Shown here one piece after another: positions 62,678 to 64,000 of a DNA stretch of 64,000 nucleotides. The stretch's first letter is position 1; every line of letters begins with the position of its first letter. The DNA is taken from contig OZ059896.1 of the NCBI GenBank assembly GCA_964057225.1, positions 20,704,501 to 20,768,500 on the forward strand. The letters run 5' to 3'. Under the pieces are notes generated by a model. That model had not been told where the DNA came from, did not search any database, and saw nothing but the letters and a program-made list of their open reading frames with translations. A program made the position numbers and the translations under genes. The stretch comes from Auanema rhodensis (lineage: Eukaryota; Nematoda; Chromadorea; Rhabditida; Rhabditidae).

Positions 62678-64000
62678 TCCGCATCGAATGCACTATACTA
62701 CATTGAGAAACGCTTGATACAAAAATTAGTTATGATCGTTTGAAAAATGATGCATTAGTGTATGTTGAGTTTCCATGTACACTCAACATTGCTTCCAAAA
62801 ACATTTTGACAAAAATTGTTTCGAAAAATTTCAAAATAATTTAGCAAAAAGTAGATGTTTTTAGATTCCATTTTTCAAGGCAAAGACGATAGACAATGTT
62901 ATTCAACGAAAAAATTAATTCTTCAGGGTGAAAATCGAGGATATAAGTGTGAACTTATATCAGTTGATATCTCGGTGCATTTTTAAGCTAGCGCAAATCT
63001 GATAACACAGATCGACGCAGCTTAAAAATCCGCATCGAATGCACTATACTACATTGAGAAACGCTTGATACAAAAATTAGTTATGATCGTTTGAAAAATG
63101 ATGCATTAGTGTATGTTGAGTTTCCATGTACACTCAACATTGCTTCCAAAAACAGTTTGACAAAAATTTTTTCGAAAAATTTCAAAATAATTTAGCAAAA
63201 AGTAGATGTTTTTAGATTTCTTTTTTCAAGGCAAAGACGATGGACAATGTTATTCAACGAAAAAATTAATTCTTCAGGGTGAAAATCGAGGATATAAGTG
63301 TGAACTTATATCAGTTGATATCTCGGTGCATTTTTAAGCTAGCGCAAATCTGATAACACAGATCGACGCAGCTTAAAAATCCGCATCGAATGCACTATAC
63401 TACATCAAGAAACGCTTGATACAAAAATTAGTTATGATCGTTTGAAAAATGATGCATTAGTGTATGTTGAGTTTCCATGTACACTCAACATTGCTTCCAA
63501 AAACATTTTGACAAAAATTTTTTCGAAAAATTTCAAAATAATTTAGCAAGAAGTAGATGTTTTTAGATTTCTTTTTTCAAGGCAAAGACGATGGACAATG
63601 TAATTCAACGAAAAAATTAATTCTTCAGGGTGAAAATCGAGGATATAAGTGTGAACTTATATCAGTTGATATCTCGGTGCATTTTCAAGCTAGCGCAAAT
63701 CTGATAACACAGATAGACGCAGCTTAAAAATCCGCATCGAATGCACTATACTACATTGAGAAACGCTTGATACAAAAATTAGTTATGATCGTTTGAAAAA
63801 TGATGCATTAGTGTATGTTGAGTTTCCATGTACACTCAACATTGCTTCCAAAAACATTTTGACAAAAATTTTTTCGAAAAATTTCAAAATAATTTAGCAA
63901 AAAGTAGATGTTTTTAGATTCCATTTTTCAAGGCAAAGACGATAGACAATGTTATTCAACGAAAAAATTAATTCTTCAGGGTGAAAATCGAGGATATAAG
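62678..64000. repeat. Last four monomers, the final one cut by the window end
   Basis: Anchors 62678, 63029, 63380 and 63731. The first has aaaaattgttt, which breaks the A/T palindrome. The second has cagttt but the ordinary caaaaatt. The third is a catcaag monomer with gcaagaag, atgtaattc and gatagacgc. The last monomer is 270 bp long here and stops inside the GATATAAGT arm. The array evidently continues beyond the window. Confidence 0.9.

Larger units (their letters stand above)
1..64000. repeat. 351-bp satellite DNA array, whole window
   Basis: Every part of the window is the same unit repeated head to tail in one orientation. With the T of tcYRcatcg as anchor, spacing is 351 bp for 149 monomers, 350 bp for 27 and 352 bp for 4, plus one 568-bp fused interval. 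A hand count of the first monomer gives 108 G+C in 351, about 31%. Both ends of the window lie inside the array, so its true length is unknown. No open frame of convincing length, tRNA, rRNA or transposon terminus interrupts it. Such arrays are typical of eukaryotic heterochromatin, often at or near centromeres; that location is inference. The length of 351 bp is close to two nucleosome repeats. I could not match the unit to a named satellite family from memory. Confidence 0.99.

Noticed and set aside
1-64000. CRISPR array or other spaced direct repeats
   Set aside because: The repeats are 351 bp and directly adjacent, with no unique spacers and no cas-like gene.
1-64000. Tandemly arrayed transposon, rDNA or tRNA/5S gene cluster
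   Set aside because: The unit has no coding frame, no terminal inverted repeats with target duplications, no recognisable rRNA segment and no tRNA A/B boxes.

Overview
The window is one uninterrupted block of satellite DNA. From base 1 to base 64000 the same AT-rich unit of about 351 bp is repeated head to tail, always in the same orientation. I see no gene, RNA gene, transposon, inversion or unique sequence. One monomer counted by hand is about 31% G+C. Using the T of the motif tcYRcatcg as a phase anchor (first at 6, last at 63731), I placed 182 anchors. They give 149 monomers of 351 bp, 27 of 350 bp and 4 of 352 bp, one 568-bp interval in which two monomers are fused by a 133-bp deletion, and a partial last monomer. 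These lengths add up exactly to the anchor-to-anchor distance. Long homogeneous arrays with multi-monomer periodicity are typical of eukaryotic centromeric or pericentromeric heterochromatin. The composition would suit an insect or other invertebrate, but the sequence does not name the species.

A limited set of linked variants sorts the monomers into classes and shows higher-order repeats (HORs). (1) 708-7720: a 6-monomer HOR of 2104 bp, three copies plus a duplicated dimer. (2) 7721-19652: an 11-monomer HOR with one complete copy (3860 bp), an expanded 15-monomer copy (5263 bp) and a partial one. (3) 19653-27372: a derived 11-monomer HOR, two copies of 3860 bp, the first ten monomers looking identical. 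(4) 27373-34038: an 8-monomer form shortened to a 6-monomer HOR of 2105 bp, present twice with no difference seen. (5) 34039-45614: a further 6-monomer theme, once expanded to 13 monomers. (6) 45615-54739: a family marked by cacaaatt and cagttt, with a 5-monomer period. (7) 54740-64000: trimers (1053 bp), then dimers (702 bp), with a divergent zone and the deletion junction at 57160/57161.

Each monomer carries several inverted repeats: a nested imperfect palindrome of 51 nt across the anchor (307-357 in the first copy), a perfect 9-bp stem with a GTGA loop (268-289), a perfect 9-bp stem with a 10-nt loop (90-117), an A/T palindrome around TCG (492-510 in the second copy) and, in one class, a perfect 6-bp hairpin (1083-1099). 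The minus strand matches the 5' half of the mammalian CENP-B box but not its CGGG half. Variation clusters in a block at 192-220 and at the junction palindrome, while 54-124 is almost invariant. The layout records repeated unequal exchange and local amplification. A structural or centromere-related role is inference. By-eye comparisons rest on diagnostic sites, not on a computed alignment.
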